Source: an uncultured Alphaproteobacteria bacterium (GTDB lineage Bacteria; Pseudomonadota; Alphaproteobacteria; HIMB59; GCA-002718135). From it: a DNA stretch of 55,029 bases. The position numbers were made by a program, and so were the translations under genes. This document shows, piece by piece, positions 1 through 8,786 of this stretch; position 1 is the first letter of the stretch, and every line of letters starts with the position of its first letter. Under the pieces are notes generated by a model. That model was not told the origin of the DNA, searched no databases, and worked only from the letters and a program-made list of their open reading frames with translations. The stretch lies in assembly GCA_902589095.1 (NCBI GenBank), contig CACIRR010000003.1, forward strand, positions 1 through 55,029, given 5' to 3'.

Positions 1-67
1 ATAATCAATAGCAAATAATAAATCTCGCGAAGAAAGACTGATTATTTTATTTTTCACTTTTTTATTT

Positions 68-757
68 TTATACGTCATAAACACATCTAAAACCTAAAGT
101 TGATGCTCGGTTCATTCCCTCATTTAATAATTGAAGTTTCCAATGATAATTATTTTTTCTTGCTCCTCCACCGACATGCCAATGATCTTGTGCATAAAAA
201 AAACTCCCACCTCTTAAAAGTGCAAATTTATGTTCCCCGTCATCATAAACTCCAGACGTCCATTCCCAGATATTACCACTTAAATCTTCACACCCACACC
301 AGCTAGCTCCTTTTTTATACGCATTTACAGGTGTTAATGCACCATGATCATGATTACAAACCAAGGGATCAAATATATCGCCCCAAGGCCATTCTAAATA
401 GTTTGGGCCAGCAGCGATGTATTGCCATTCTTCATCAGTTGGAAGTCTTCCACCAACCCATTTAGCATATTGCATTGCATCATGTTGGGATACACAAACT
501 ACAGGATAATTATTTTTAATTTTATTTGGATTATGTGCTAAAAATCTTTGAGGGTCTGCTGGTTTATAACCTGTGCTTTTTATAAAATTTAAGAATTGTT
601 GATTTGTCACTGGATATTTATCTACGTATAAATTTTTAATAAAAACATTCTTTGGTCCATGATCTAACGAACAAGTCCCTTCTAAGGTAAGGTGTGCAAC
701 TCTATAAATATACTCAGATGAATCTATGAATATTTTATTATTTTGAATAGATTTCAT
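68..757 (-). CDS. FGE/SUMF1-fold protein without the catalytic Cys pair
   Basis: The protein (229 aa) has the formylglycine-generating-enzyme-sulfatase fold: a 'GGRLPTDEEW' block, a 'PWGD' block, 'DLSGNIWEW' and a C-terminal 'LRGGSFF...LGFRC' block. Family members either oxidise a sulfatase Cys to formylglycine or have other roles (EgtB, PvdO types). In true FGE two copper-binding Cys lie just after GGS; here those places hold Tyr and Trp (about residues 188 and 193), so formylglycine synthesis is unlikely by this protein. It follows a sulfatase gene, which makes the missing residues notable. I chose the ATG at 757, 10 bp after the sulfatase stop; a TTG at 793 would overlap it. Neither start has a clear Shine-Dalgarno. 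Fold call is secure, function is not. Confidence 0.8.
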   Translation of the reverse strand: MKSIQNNKIFIDSSEYIYRVAHLTLEGTCSLDHGPKNVFIKNLYVDKYPVTNQQFLNFIKSTGYKPADPQRFLAHNPNKIKNNYPVVCVSQHDAMQYAKWVGGRLPTDEEWQYIAAGPNYLEWPWGDIFDPLVCNHDHGALTPVNAYKKGASWCGCEDLSGNIWEWTSGVYDDGEHKFALLRGGSFFYAQDHWHVGGGARKNNYHWKLQLLNEGMNRASTLGFRCVYDV

Positions 758-767
758 ATATAAATAA

Positions 768-2042
768 TTATGTAAGATCTTTAACAGTATCAATAAAAAA
801 AGGTGATTTAATATGATTATTTAGCAAAGGATCTTTTGTTGATTTCATCCACTTAGTAATCTTTCTCAAAAGGTCTTGTCTTATTTTTTTATATTTCTTA
901 TTTTGAGCTAAATTTTTTTTTTCAAATTTATCTTTTTTGATATGATAGAGCTCATAACGGTCTCTTACATTAATCATTTGTTTTAACATTGCTTTGTATG
1001 TAGGGCCCATCATTACGTCTCCTGGAACCCTTATTATTTTATCTGAGTCAAAATTTATTATTAATTTATAATTTTTGTCTCTTATACATCGTATTGGATC
1101 AAATAAATCATGGTACGTTTTTTCTGCAAATATGTTTTTATTTTCGTTATATTTTTTATTCATGATCAATGGGTAAAAGCTTTTTCCCTGAATAATTTTT
1201 GGTATTTTTATTTTTGCAAAATCCAACAAGGTTGGCAGAATATCAATATTTGAAATTAATTCTTTGAATTTTTTATTTTTAATTTTAAGCTTAGGATAAG
1301 AAATAATTAAACTAGTTTCAATTCCAGCATCATACAGCGTACCTTTTGCTCTTGGAAAGGGTATTCCGTGATCTGTCGTGAATAATATTATTGTATTTTC
1401 ATAAAGGTTTGTTCTTTTTAAAATATTAATAATTTTACCAACTGAGTCATCCATTTTTTTTATTGCTCCTTGCATTGATGCAAACTCTTTTCTAATATCA
1501 TGATTATTTGGAATATATTTTGGAACAGATATGCCCTTAGATTTAAAGGGTTTAACTCCCCCAAAATCAAAAGGTCGATGAGGTTCAAAGAAATTTATCT
1601 CTGCATAAAAAGGTTTTTTAAATAAATTGCTATCAATATTTTCTCTTATATTTTTGACTACTGCATCTGCAGGTCTTTCTGGAAAAATTTTTTTGAAACC
1701 TAAGGTTTTCTCATTGTAAGTAACATGCTGTAATCCAAAAAGAATTGAGTTATAAGCATTCTTCAAAAAATATTTTGCAATATGATCAACCTTTTCATCA
1801 AGACTCCAACCAAAATGGGCATGGGCCAAACCCAAAACACCATTATTATGAGGATACAAACCGGTTGCTATTGCAGCTCTGCTAGGACTGCAACCTGGAC
1901 TTGTTGCATATGAATTTTCAAATAAAATTCCGTTTTTTGCAAGAGCATCAATTGCTTTTGTGCTAACAGACTTAACTCCATAACACCCAAGATGCTTGCC
2001 AATATCATGACATATAATTTTAATAATATTTGGATGAGTCAA
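768..2042 (-). CDS. Cys-type sulfatase, N-sulfoglucosamine sulfohydrolase (SGSH)-like
   Basis: Type I sulfatase of 424 aa. The formylglycine signature C-S-P-S-R is at residues 51-55, followed by 'TGLYPH'; the C-terminal metal site 'FTTDHGIPFP' is at 221-230. The overall pattern (HVTYN, 'MDDSVGKI', GIPFP, 'YELYHIKKD') resembles heparan N-sulfatase SGSH more than arylsulfatases. The usual first metal pair DD is HD (residues 12-13), which I recall in bacterial members of this subgroup. It would remove a sulfate ester or sulfamate from a sugar, most likely after export or in the periplasm, though no signal peptide is evident. It sits at the end of the CUT1 importer operon, so the imported sugar may be sulfated. 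Substrate is inferred only. Confidence 0.88.
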   Translation of the reverse strand: MTHPNIIKIICHDIGKHLGCYGVKSVSTKAIDALAKNGILFENSYATSPGCSPSRAAIATGLYPHNNGVLGLAHAHFGWSLDEKVDHIAKYFLKNAYNSILFGLQHVTYNEKTLGFKKIFPERPADAVVKNIRENIDSNLFKKPFYAEINFFEPHRPFDFGGVKPFKSKGISVPKYIPNNHDIRKEFASMQGAIKKMDDSVGKIINILKRTNLYENTIILFTTDHGIPFPRAKGTLYDAGIETSLIISYPKLKIKNKKFKELISNIDILPTLLDFAKIKIPKIIQGKSFYPLIMNKKYNENKNIFAEKTYHDLFDPIRCIRDKNYKLIINFDSDKIIRVPGDVMMGPTYKAMLKQMINVRDRYELYHIKKDKFEKKNLAQNKKYKKIRQDLLRKITKWMKSTKDPLLNNHIKSPFFIDTVKDLT

Positions 2043-2048
2043 AAAAAA

Positions 2049-2885
2049 TTAACCTTTTACTGATCCAGCAGTTAAGCCATTAATAACTCTTTCCTGGAAT
2101 AATACAAATACAGTTATACTTGGCAAAATACTAATTACCACTGCAGCAAACATTCCTACATAATCTGAAAAGAATTGATTAGTAAAATAACTTATTCCAA
2201 ATTGAATAGTTCTTATGTCTGTTGAAGATGTCAAAAGCATTGCATAGATAAATTCATTCCAACACAAAATAAATTGAAACGTTCCCGCAGTTGCCAAGCC
2301 TGGCAAAGCTAAAGGTAACATAATCCTAAAATATCTAGCAGCAAAATTACAACCATCTAAAAATGACGCCTCTTCAATTTCCTTGGGTATGGATTTAAAA
2401 AACTCTGTAAGAATAAATGTTGAGACAGGAAGTCCAACAGCACAATAAACTAAAATTAGTCCAAACCTTGTATCATAAAGATTTAAAAAATTAATAATTG
2501 CAAAATAAGGAATTATCAGTGCATTTAATGGAACTAATATACCAGCCGTTATCATTAAAAATAGAACATTCTTTCCCCAAAAAGTATGTCGAGCTATTGC
2601 AAATGCACACATTGATGAAAATAAAATATTTAAGAAGGTTGCACTGGTACTAATTACTAAAGAATTAATTATTAGCTTTCCTAGTCCTGCCTCACGAATA
2701 GCATTAGAATAATTTTGAAATTGAAATACCGCTGGTAGTTTAAATGGGTCATCAAGTAATTCTGCATTAGTTTTCAATGAGGCGAGCACCAACCATAGAA
2801 AAGGAAATACTGCATAAAAGACAAAGGATATTATGATTACCCATTTAAAAATAAAATAAAAGTTTGAAGATAGATCTCTTTGCAT
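2049..2885 (-). CDS. CUT1 sugar ABC transporter permease, MalG/UgpE-like
   Basis: Inner-membrane permease of the binding-protein-dependent sugar importer family, about 278 aa, six predicted membrane segments. The cytoplasmic EAA loop is visible as 'EEASFLDGCNFAARYFRIM', and the C-terminus 'FVLFQERVINGLTAGSVKG' is the classic MalG-type ending. I chose the ATG at 2885, two bases past the upstream permease stop; an in-frame GTG at 2903 would overlap it by 17 bp and add six residues. It pairs with the MalF-like gene just upstream and the binding protein beyond it. No ATPase gene accompanies the operon, so a shared MalK/MsmX-type ATPase must be encoded elsewhere if the transporter works. Confidence 0.92.
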   Translation of the reverse strand: MQRDLSSNFYFIFKWVIIISFVFYAVFPFLWLVLASLKTNAELLDDPFKLPAVFQFQNYSNAIREAGLGKLIINSLVISTSATFLNILFSSMCAFAIARHTFWGKNVLFLMITAGILVPLNALIIPYFAIINFLNLYDTRFGLILVYCAVGLPVSTFILTEFFKSIPKEIEEASFLDGCNFAARYFRIMLPLALPGLATAGTFQFILCWNEFIYAMLLTSSTDIRTIQFGISYFTNQFFSDYVGMFAAVVISILPSITVFVLFQERVINGLTAGSVKG

Positions 2886-2886
2886 T

Positions 2887-3759
2887 TTAGTTATAGGTTT
2901 CACTTTTTAATAATTTACGAAGTGATAATAAAAGAATAGCACCAATTGCTATCATTATCACTCCTGCGGCATTTCCTCGACCAAGTCTTTGTACTGATAA
3001 TTCATTCCAGATATAAACAACAAGCACTTGTGTTTTATTTGCGGGTCCTCCCGCAGTCATCAAATATACATATTCAAACTGTCTTAAGTTAAATATGACA
3101 GCTAAAATTATACATAGAAAAAAAGTACTTTTAATTAACGGTGCAGTAATATGTAGATCTTTTTGAAATTGGCTAGCTCCATCTATATTAGCTGCATCAT
3201 AATAATCCTCTGAAATGCCCGCAGTTTTTGCAAGCATAATAACCATAAAATATCCAACATAACACAAAGAGAAACCAATTAAGGCTGCATTTGCTGTTCT
3301 TATATTACCAAGCCAGTTGTGATTTTTATAATCAGAAAAACCAATGTAGTCTAACAAGAAATTAACTAAACCATATTCTGCATTGAACATAGCAGCCCAT
3401 AACATAGCTATCGCAGCTGATGACACAACCTGAGGAATAAATAGAACTGTTCTAAATACTTTCCATCCTCTAGACCTATGAGCCAAAAGTAATGCAATTA
3501 TTAGTGCTAAAGGAACAGTAATTAAAGCAGCAGTAAGGCACCAATATAGATTATTGGTTATTGCTCTTACAAAAGATTTTTTATTAAATAATTTAGTGTA
3601 ATTTTCTAGACCAACAAATTCTGCACTAATTCCATCCCAGTTAGTAAAACTTGTAACAAAAAGAAAAAGAATAGGTATGATAAAAAAAAGAAAAAAAAGA
3701 ATAATTGCAGGGGCAATAAATAACAGAAGCCATACAACTTCATCTTTTTTTATTTGCAT
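2887..3759 (-). CDS. CUT1 sugar ABC transporter permease, MalF/UgpA-like
   Basis: Permease of 290 aa with six membrane segments; the EAA loop reads 'YYDAANIDGASQFQKDLHI'. N-terminus 'WLLLFIAPAIILFFLFFIIP' is typical of MalF/UgpA-type subunits without the large periplasmic loop of E. coli MalF. It lies downstream of its binding-protein gene, separated by a 12-bp stem-loop, and upstream of the MalG-like partner. Substrate is probably a mono- or oligosaccharide or sugar glycoside. Because the divergent operon encodes sulfosugar-type enzymes, a sulfoquinovosyl glycerol importer comparable to SmoFGH is a reasonable hypothesis but not shown by the sequence. Confidence 0.92.
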   Translation of the reverse strand: MQIKKDEVVWLLLFIAPAIILFFLFFIIPILFLFVTSFTNWDGISAEFVGLENYTKLFNKKSFVRAITNNLYWCLTAALITVPLALIIALLLAHRSRGWKVFRTVLFIPQVVSSAAIAMLWAAMFNAEYGLVNFLLDYIGFSDYKNHNWLGNIRTANAALIGFSLCYVGYFMVIMLAKTAGISEDYYDAANIDGASQFQKDLHITAPLIKSTFFLCIILAVIFNLRQFEYVYLMTAGGPANKTQVLVVYIWNELSVQRLGRGNAAGVIMIAIGAILLLSLRKLLKSETYN

Positions 3760-3769
3760 AAATAGATAA

Positions 3770-3798
3770 AACTATGAGGTAATGAATACCTCATAGTT
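3770..3798 (-). terminator. Intercistronic stem-loop after the CUT1 binding-protein gene
   Basis: A perfect 12-bp inverted repeat (3770-3781 with 3787-3798) with a 5-nt loop lies between the binding-protein stop and the MalF-like start. There is no strong U-run, so partial attenuation or 3'-end protection of the binding-protein message is more likely than full termination. The same layout occurs at the other three binding-protein genes of the window. Confidence 0.7.
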
Positions 3799-3808
3799 AT
3801 TTAGATTA

Positions 3809-5065
3809 TTATTCGGCGTCTTTTAGCATTTCAACAGCGCCCTCTGGTGTCACTTCACCTAAAGCTAAAGCTGACAATGCTTGTGGAAATTCACTTACAA
3901 TTGGTAAAGAACCCATTCCGTTCATGAATGTTTTAGCTACATAAGGAGCATTTCCTTTTTGCTCATTCATTTCAATGAATAGTCTGTCCATATCGCTAGG
4001 TAAATCAGCCTTTACAATAAACATCGCGCCAGAACTATAAGATAGTCTTGCAACATTTTCTGGAGTTGTTAACCATTTTAAGAATTTTACAACCGCTTCT
4101 TCTTTTGCTGGATCAGATTGTTTACCAGCAGCTAAAGAAGATTGCTTTCCACCAACATAGCCACCTGGAGCACCTTCTCCACCAGTTAGCATTGGAGCTG
4201 GAGCTACACCTATATTTTCATGCAAGCCAGGTATACCATCAGAAGTATAACGAGCGATGAACCAAGGTCCATTCATGAAAACTGCAGTTCTTTCATTTAA
4301 GAAATGTCCACCAGAGACACCCGCATCTGCACCAACTGCATCACTTGTAGTGTATTGATACATTTTTTCCATAACTTCAAAAGCTTTTACAAAAGCAGGA
4401 TCATCAAGTCCTCTCTCATAAACATTTGGTCCACCAGCTGAAGCTAGTGCTTGAGAAAACCACAACATTGAGGTCCAAGCATTTTTAGCTGTCATTTGTG
4501 ACGTACAAACTTTTCCTGTTGCAGTAACAGCTTCGCACATTTTGAAGAATTCATCATACGTAGCAGGAAACTCATCATAACCAGCAGCTTTTAATAATTT
4601 TTTATTATAAGTAACTGGTGTCACAAAAAGTTCATATGGCAGATTAGTTAATTGACCGCCCATCATATTACTTTCAAGAGCTCCTTCTGGGTAAACATTA
4701 TTCCAATGTGAGTCAGAAGCTACATGAGGAGCAAGATCCATTGCCTTGCCACTTCTGTGCAAAATACTCAGTAAGTCTGCGCCAACTGTAAATATATCTG
4801 GCAAATCACCAGTAGATATCTGAGCAGTTAATTTTTGTGCATAAATATCGTAATCAGTTTGTTCCTCTATTACAACTTTTATAGAACCTGAATTTGCAGA
4901 ATTGAATTCATCTACAAGTTCACTAATAACTGTTGACTTTGAGTCTTTTCCAACCCAAATTGATGGCCAGTTAATTGTAATTTCTGCAGAAGCTACTGTC
5001 GAAATTACAGTTAGTGAAGTTGAAATGAAAACTACTGAAAATAATTTTAATATTGATTTAATCAT
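3809..5065 (-). CDS. Extracellular sugar-binding protein, family 1 (CUT1)
   Basis: Periplasmic substrate-binding protein of 418 aa with a Sec signal peptide (residues 1 to about 27, ending VASA before EITINW). The N-lobe opening 'INWPSIWVGKDSKSTVISEL' and the motif 'NGPWFIARYT' are typical of SBP_bac_1 sugar binders. A clear GGAGG lies about 5 bp before the ATG, fitting high expression. First gene of the operon running to the sulfatase and FGE-like genes. It faces the plus-strand aldolase/isomerase/oxidoreductase operon across a shared 240-bp promoter region, so coregulation is likely. Ligand cannot be read from the sequence; sulfoquinovosyl glycerol or a sulfated sugar are the contextual candidates. 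Confidence 0.93.
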   Translation of the reverse strand: MIKSILKLFSVVFISTSLTVISTVASAEITINWPSIWVGKDSKSTVISELVDEFNSANSGSIKVVIEEQTDYDIYAQKLTAQISTGDLPDIFTVGADLLSILHRSGKAMDLAPHVASDSHWNNVYPEGALESNMMGGQLTNLPYELFVTPVTYNKKLLKAAGYDEFPATYDEFFKMCEAVTATGKVCTSQMTAKNAWTSMLWFSQALASAGGPNVYERGLDDPAFVKAFEVMEKMYQYTTSDAVGADAGVSGGHFLNERTAVFMNGPWFIARYTSDGIPGLHENIGVAPAPMLTGGEGAPGGYVGGKQSSLAAGKQSDPAKEEAVVKFLKWLTTPENVARLSYSSGAMFIVKADLPSDMDRLFIEMNEQKGNAPYVAKTFMNGMGSLPIVSEFPQALSALALGEVTPEGAVEMLKDAE

Positions 5066-5305
5066 TAGTCCTCCAATTTTCTTAAAGGTTTAAAACATAC
5101 TTATACTTTATACAAGAGTAAAAAGTGTTAGAAATTTTATAAAATTAAACAAAATTGGGTAAATATTTTGTTTAAAAAAAAATAAAAAATCACTAAATTA
5201 AAAAAAAAATAAATTCTTGAGTTATCAATACAATAAAGTATTTAAATTATGGAAATCAGCCAAATAAATTATTAATTTTAAGAAAATTTGAGGTAAAAAC
5301 AAAGT
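5066..5305. promoter_or_regulatory. Divergent promoter region between importer and sulfosugar operon
   Basis: This 240-bp AT-rich region separates the minus-strand importer operon and the plus-strand aldolase operon. On the minus strand a TATAAA (5107-5112) with TTTCTA 16 bp upstream could be a promoter for the binding protein; on the plus strand TTGAGT near 5218 followed by TATTTA about 16 bp later is a weak candidate. Poly-A tracts fill the middle. No regulator gene is adjacent and I see no convincing operator. Ribosome sites are GGAGG (minus) and GAGGT (plus). Confidence 0.4.
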
Positions 5306-6328
5306 ATGAAATCTAGCAATATTGGAAAATTTATACACATTAAAAAATTATGTAACGATCAAGGTCATTTACAAATGCTCGCAATCGATCAAAGACCACC
5401 AATATTTAATTTAATAAAAAATAAAAAAAAGAGATATATCTACAAGGATGTCGTCGATTTTAAAAAACATATATCACTAAGCCTATCTAAGCACTCCACT
5501 GCTATACTAATGGATCCGGTTTATTCAGTGCCTAATTTAATTACTTCAAGTAAAAGTAAAGGCTTGATAGTTACTCTTGAAGATCATGATTTTATTGAAA
5601 AAGATAAAGGTAGATATTCAAAAAATATTAAAAATTGGTCAGTTGAAAAAATAAAAAGAATGGGTGGTGATGCTGTCAAAGTACTAGCTTGGTATCGACC
5701 TGATGCTGATGAAAAATCTATTGAACATCAAAAAAAATATATAGCAACAATAGGCAGGGAATGTCAAAAATATGATATTCCTTTTTTATTAGAACTATTG
5801 GTTTATCCATTTAAAAATGAAATTGGATATTCAAAAGACTATAAAGAGCAACTATATAAAAATCACAATCATGTAATTGATAGTGTGAAAGAATTTTCTA
5901 AAGCAAAATACAAAGTTGATATTTTTAAATTAGAAAGTCCTGTAGATAGTAACCAATTACAAAATAGTAAATTCACTAAAGCTACAGAAGATGCTTTCAA
6001 AGAATTGTCTAAGGCAACAAGAAATATTCCATGGGTAATGCTTTCCTCCGGGATGAGTAAGAATTCTTTTTTTAATTGCTTAAAATTAGCTTATAAAAAT
6101 GGTGCCTCGGGATATCTTGCGGGCAGAACTATTTGGCTAGATGCTTTTAAAGATTATCCAAATTATAAAAAAATAATAACAAAGCTTAATAAGGAAAGTC
6201 TAAGTTATGTTAAAAAATTAAATGAACTTACGAATAAAAACGCTCTATCTTTAGAAAAATTTTTAACACAAAAACTAATCCAAAAAAACGCTGCAAATTT
6301 TAAAGCTATTTATAAAGGCTTTCGATGA
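5306..6328 (+). CDS. LacD/YihT-type class I aldolase, candidate sulfofructose-phosphate aldolase
   Basis: Class I aldolase of 340 aa in the tagatose-1,6-bisphosphate / sulfofructose-1-phosphate aldolase family. Visible blocks: 'LAIDQR' (25-30), 'GGDAVKVLAWY' (120-130), 'LLELLVYP' (161-168), Schiff-base Lys208 in 'IFKLESPV', and the phosphate-site 'LAGRTIWLDAF' with Arg274. It would cleave a ketose phosphate into dihydroxyacetone phosphate and an aldehyde; with sulfofructose-1-phosphate the aldehyde is sulfolactaldehyde. GAGGT lies upstream of the ATG. Its stop overlaps the isomerase start (ATGA). The choice of sulfosugar over tagatose phosphate rests on the neighbours: a YihV-like kinase, sulfopyruvate decarboxylase and SlcC-like dehydrogenase. 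No lac/tag pathway genes are present. Confidence 0.78.
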   Translation: MKSSNIGKFIHIKKLCNDQGHLQMLAIDQRPPIFNLIKNKKKRYIYKDVVDFKKHISLSLSKHSTAILMDPVYSVPNLITSSKSKGLIVTLEDHDFIEKDKGRYSKNIKNWSVEKIKRMGGDAVKVLAWYRPDADEKSIEHQKKYIATIGRECQKYDIPFLLELLVYPFKNEIGYSKDYKEQLYKNHNHVIDSVKEFSKAKYKVDIFKLESPVDSNQLQNSKFTKATEDAFKELSKATRNIPWVMLSSGMSKNSFFNCLKLAYKNGASGYLAGRTIWLDAFKDYPNYKKIITKLNKESLSYVKKLNELTNKNALSLEKFLTQKLIQKNAANFKAIYKGFR

Positions 6329-7701
6329 TTGGGTGCTTTAGTTTAGCAAGAGAAACTTTTGATATTAAATTTGCCAAGAAAAAATTAGCAACAACCAAAA
6401 GAATAATAAAAAAATTAAATAAAAATATAAATTTTTTTGATGAGTTAATAACTAATGATGAAATTGGAAAAAGCGCTTTAAAACACTTTGAAAATATTAA
6501 ATGCACAAAGTTTATAGTTATTCAATCAACTTTTACTGATGCAAAATTTATTTCTTCTTTTGTTAAGAAATTTAAAAAACCTGTATTATTTATTTCATTT
6601 AAAGAAAAAAGATCGGGCGGACGCTTAAGATTGAATTCACTTTGTGGAGTAAATTTAGGATTACATGCATTAATTAAAAGTAAATTTTATTCTAATTTTA
6701 TAATTTTCAAGACTGAGGAGCGATCTTTTTCAAATGAAATATTAAAATTTATTAAAAATAAGAATAATTTTACTAAAAAAAATTATTTGAGAAAAATAAA
6801 TTCAAAAAATATTAATAATAGAATTATCAATTTTAAAAAACCACAGTTAGGGCTGATCGGTGAAAGGCCAGAAGGCTTTGATACTTGTGATTTTAATAAT
6901 GAAGATTTAAAATCCAAGTTTAATGCCAAAATAAAAAAGATAAAATTGCAAAATTTATTTAATATTTCAAGCAAGGTTGATAAAAAAATAATCAATGCAA
7001 CAAAGAAAAATATAAGCAAAAAACTTAAACATATAAATCAAGTAAACCAAAAAGAACTGAATAAAAGTATATCTCTATTCCATGGTCTTAAACAAGTTCA
7101 ACAAAAACAAAATATTGATGCATTTGCAGTTCGTTGTTGGCCTGAAATGTTCACAGAGTATGGTTGTGCTTCATGTGGACCAATGGCTATGATGAATGAA
7201 AATAAAATAAGCTCTGCTTGTGAAGCTGATGTACTTGGAAGCTTAACATGCAACATTTTAAATCAATTAAATAACAAGCCAGCTTTATTAGTCGATATTG
7301 TCGATGTGGATGACAGAGATAATACCACTGTTTTTTGGCATTGTGGACTAGCCCCTATAAGTATGGCAGAGAAAAATACACCCAGTGCCACAGTTCACTC
7401 TAATAGAAGAAAGCCTCTTCTGCATAACTTTGCGCTTAAGTCAGGTGATATAACAATTTTTCGTGTTTCAAAATCAGAAAATAAATTAAAATTTATAGTA
7501 ATGAATGGAACAGTGCTTAAAAGAAAAAATTCTTTTTCTGGAACTTCAGGAGTAATAAGTTTAGGTAAAAATACACACAACAAAATAAAAAATTTATTTT
7601 TAAGCGGTTTAGAACATCATGTAGGGTTTACTTATGGAAATGTGCTTGAAGATATTAAAAGCTTAGGAAAGCAGTTAAGAATACCTACATATACAATATG
7701 A
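6325..7701 (+). CDS. L-fucose/arabinose isomerase-like protein, candidate sulfoquinovose isomerase
   Basis: 458 aa protein of the FucI/AraA-like isomerase superfamily. The C-terminal half carries the usual metal-site pattern: Glu274 in 'CWPEMF', a Cys-rich GCASCGPM segment, Glu300 in 'ACEADVLGSL', 'DIVDVDD' (324-330) and His339 in 'FWHCGLAP'. The N-terminal half is Lys/Asn-rich and less conserved. Family enzymes interconvert aldose and ketose. From memory, SqvD/SftI sulfoquinovose isomerases of the sulfo-SFT and variant sulfo-EMP pathways belong to this superfamily, unlike E. coli YihS. ATGA-coupled on both sides (aldolase before, oxidoreductase after), so it is made in step with them. Isomerase superfamily is well supported, the SQ substrate is inferred. 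Confidence 0.72.
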   Translation: MIGCFSLARETFDIKFAKKKLATTKRIIKKLNKNINFFDELITNDEIGKSALKHFENIKCTKFIVIQSTFTDAKFISSFVKKFKKPVLFISFKEKRSGGRLRLNSLCGVNLGLHALIKSKFYSNFIIFKTEERSFSNEILKFIKNKNNFTKKNYLRKINSKNINNRIINFKKPQLGLIGERPEGFDTCDFNNEDLKSKFNAKIKKIKLQNLFNISSKVDKKIINATKKNISKKLKHINQVNQKELNKSISLFHGLKQVQQKQNIDAFAVRCWPEMFTEYGCASCGPMAMMNENKISSACEADVLGSLTCNILNQLNNKPALLVDIVDVDDRDNTTVFWHCGLAPISMAEKNTPSATVHSNRRKPLLHNFALKSGDITIFRVSKSENKLKFIVMNGTVLKRKNSFSGTSGVISLGKNTHNKIKNLFLSGLEHHVGFTYGNVLEDIKSLGKQLRIPTYTI

Positions 7702-8786
7702 ACGCAACTACAAAATATGGAATTATTGGAACTGGTGTAATGGGCCAAGAACATATTCAAAATATAAATATAATTGAAAATGCAGAAGTAGTAGCAATTT
7801 GTGATACTAATGAAGGCTCTAAAAACAAGGCCAAGTCATTAGTCAAAGAGTCAACAATATTTTATAATAATTTAAATGAATTAATAAGTGCAAATACTGC
7901 AGATGCTTATATTATTGCTACACCCAATTATACACATATAGATGTATTAGAACAAATATTAGTAACAAACAAACATTTGTTAGTTGAAAAACCATTGTGC
8001 ACAACGACTGAAGATTGTAAAAAATTTGAGCTACTTTCAAAAGATTATTCAAAGATAATTTGGACTGGAATGGAATATAGATATATGCCACCTGTAAAAC
8101 GTTTGATTGATGAAGTTCATAATAATGTCATTGGTAATATTAAAATGTTATCAATACGTGAACATCGATTTCCTTTTTTACACAAAGTTGATGATTGGAA
8201 TAGATTTGCTATTAACACAGGAGGTACATTAGTTGAAAAATGTTGTCACTTCTTTGACTTGATGCGACTCGTTATTCAAAGTGAGCCAATCAAAGTTTAT
8301 GCAAGCGGAAATCAAGATGTTAATCATTTGGATGAAAAATATGATGGTAAAACTCCAGATATTATAGACAATGCATATGTAATTGTTGATTTTGAAAACG
8401 GTGCACGAGCAATGCTTGATTTATGTATGTTTGCAGAAAATTCAGAATACCAAGAAGAAATAGTGGCTGTTGGTGACCTAGGAAAAGTTGAAACATTTGT
8501 TCCGTCCAGTGCTTCAGGTAAAGACTCTTCAGAAGTTATAATTGGTATACGAAAAGATAATGTTGTTAAATCAACAGAAATAAAAGTTGATAAGGAAATT
8601 TTATTAGCAGGTCATCATCACGGTTCAACTTATTATGAACATTTAGCATTTATAAATGCTATTCAAAAAAATGAAAAACCTGAAGTATCTTTAAGAGATG
8701 GATTAATGTCAGTAGCTATTGGTGAGGCAGCTGAAAACTCTATCAAAGAAAACAGAGTTGTATTTATGAAAGAATTTAATTTATAA
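7698..8786 (+). CDS. Gfo/Idh/MocA-family protein, candidate NAD-dependent sulfoquinovosidase (GH188-like)
   Basis: 362 aa, N-terminal Rossmann fold with 'GIIGTGVMG' (8-16), family signature E-K-P at 97-99, and C-terminal alpha/beta domain with 'GGTLVEKCCHFFDLMR' (175-190; Lys181, His184). Gfo/Idh/MocA proteins are mostly sugar or inositol dehydrogenases, but some are NAD-dependent glycosidases; a sulfoquinovosidase group in this fold (GH188) has been described and, as I recall, sits beside variant sulfo-EMP genes. The coupling to isomerase and aldolase suits a glycosidase that releases SQ from sulfoquinovosyl glycerol. No GH31 sulfoquinovosidase is present. A simple sugar dehydrogenase is the alternative. 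The 3' end overlaps the convergent dehydrogenase gene by 6 bp. Confidence 0.7.
   Translation: MNATTKYGIIGTGVMGQEHIQNINIIENAEVVAICDTNEGSKNKAKSLVKESTIFYNNLNELISANTADAYIIATPNYTHIDVLEQILVTNKHLLVEKPLCTTTEDCKKFELLSKDYSKIIWTGMEYRYMPPVKRLIDEVHNNVIGNIKMLSIREHRFPFLHKVDDWNRFAINTGGTLVEKCCHFFDLMRLVIQSEPIKVYASGNQDVNHLDEKYDGKTPDIIDNAYVIVDFENGARAMLDLCMFAENSEYQEEIVAVGDLGKVETFVPSSASGKDSSEVIIGIRKDNVVKSTEIKVDKEILLAGHHHGSTYYEHLAFINAIQKNEKPEVSLRDGLMSVAIGEAAENSIKENRVVFMKEFNL

Noticed and set aside
1..67. End of an upstream gene or terminator
   Set aside because: Only 67 AT-rich bases with no clear hairpin or coding frame that can be judged.
5306..7701. Fucose or tagatose catabolism
   Set aside because: No FGGY fuculokinase, class II FucA-type aldolase, or lac/tag genes; the kinase is YihV-like and the lower branch is sulfonate-type.
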